DNA from: Nostoc sp. CHAB 5715
GTDB taxonomy: Bacteria > Cyanobacteriota > Cyanobacteriia > Cyanobacteriales > Nostocaceae
DNA length: 5,937 nucleotides
Direction: 5' to 3'
Assembly: GCF_020829685.1 (NCBI RefSeq)
Contig: NZ_JAIVFR010000438.1
Span: 1 to 5,937 of the forward strand
The notes under the pieces were generated by a model. It was not told the DNA's origin, did not search any database, and worked only from the letters and a program-made list of their open reading frames with translations. Within the stretch, counting starts at the first letter, position 1; every line of letters begins with the position of its first letter. The position numbers were made by a program, and so were the translations under genes. Shown one piece after another: positions 5,908-5,937 of this stretch.

Positions 5908-5937
5908 ATGGCTACCAAAACACTGACCAAACCTAAG
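5908..5937 (+). CDS. Start of a plus-strand gene cut by the window edge
   Basis: An ATG at 5908 opens MATKTLTKPK and the frame is open to the window end. An in-frame TGA at 5899-5901 bounds it upstream, so this would be the first possible ATG. GAG at 5900-5902 could be a weak ribosome binding site at a short distance. The small, basic and threonine-rich N terminus is typical of soluble, possibly DNA-binding proteins, but ten residues do not allow an assignment. Confidence 0.35.
   Translation, partial: MATKTLTKPK

Noticed and set aside
1..5937. CRISPR array, tRNA or rRNA genes.
   Set aside because: There are no regularly spaced repeats, and no tRNA-like cloverleaf or rRNA core sequence was seen on either strand.

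Overview
The window looks cyanobacterial. Two perfect copies of the octamer GCGATCGC (HIP1) lie in the left flank and a relative of it in the right flank. The left flank also carries an Rpn-type PD-(D/E)XK nuclease with a C-terminal DUF4351 domain, a family that is abundant and multi-copy in filamentous cyanobacteria. Gene density and remnants suggest an accessory or plasmid-like region, but no replication or transfer gene can be identified.

Left part (1-1870, moderate GC). A plus-strand reading frame, open from the window edge and ending at 613, encodes the C-terminal part of a protein I do not recognise. Converging on it from the minus strand is an Rpn-like nuclease (675-1565), preceded by a 50-residue reading frame (1567-1719) that ends one base before the nuclease start. 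Just downstream of the nuclease, in the same frame, lies a decayed piece of a second DUF4351 protein (about 567-668). It is antisense to the end of the plus-strand gene, so that gene's last ~15 codons are probably rearranged sequence.

Central part (1875-5593, strongly AT-rich, minus strand). This is a compact two-gene unit. The first gene is a 792-residue superfamily 1B helicase of the RecD/Pif1/Dda type with a large unassigned C-terminal region. Five bases after its stop, a 444-residue protein begins that combines TPR-like helical repeats with a C-terminal cold-shock-like OB domain. A good TTGACA -35 box lies upstream of the helicase, followed by an AT palindrome and direct repeats in the leader. 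The base composition contrasts with both flanks, which points to horizontal acquisition. A nucleic-acid motor paired with a scaffold carrying a nucleic-acid-binding domain is the most interesting candidate system here. A role in defence or in nucleic-acid quality control is inference only.

Right part (5594-5937). This is a non-coding stretch with promoter elements, a degenerate cyanobacterial-type interspersed repeat and a long-loop inverted repeat. A plus-strand gene starts at 5908 and is cut by the window edge.
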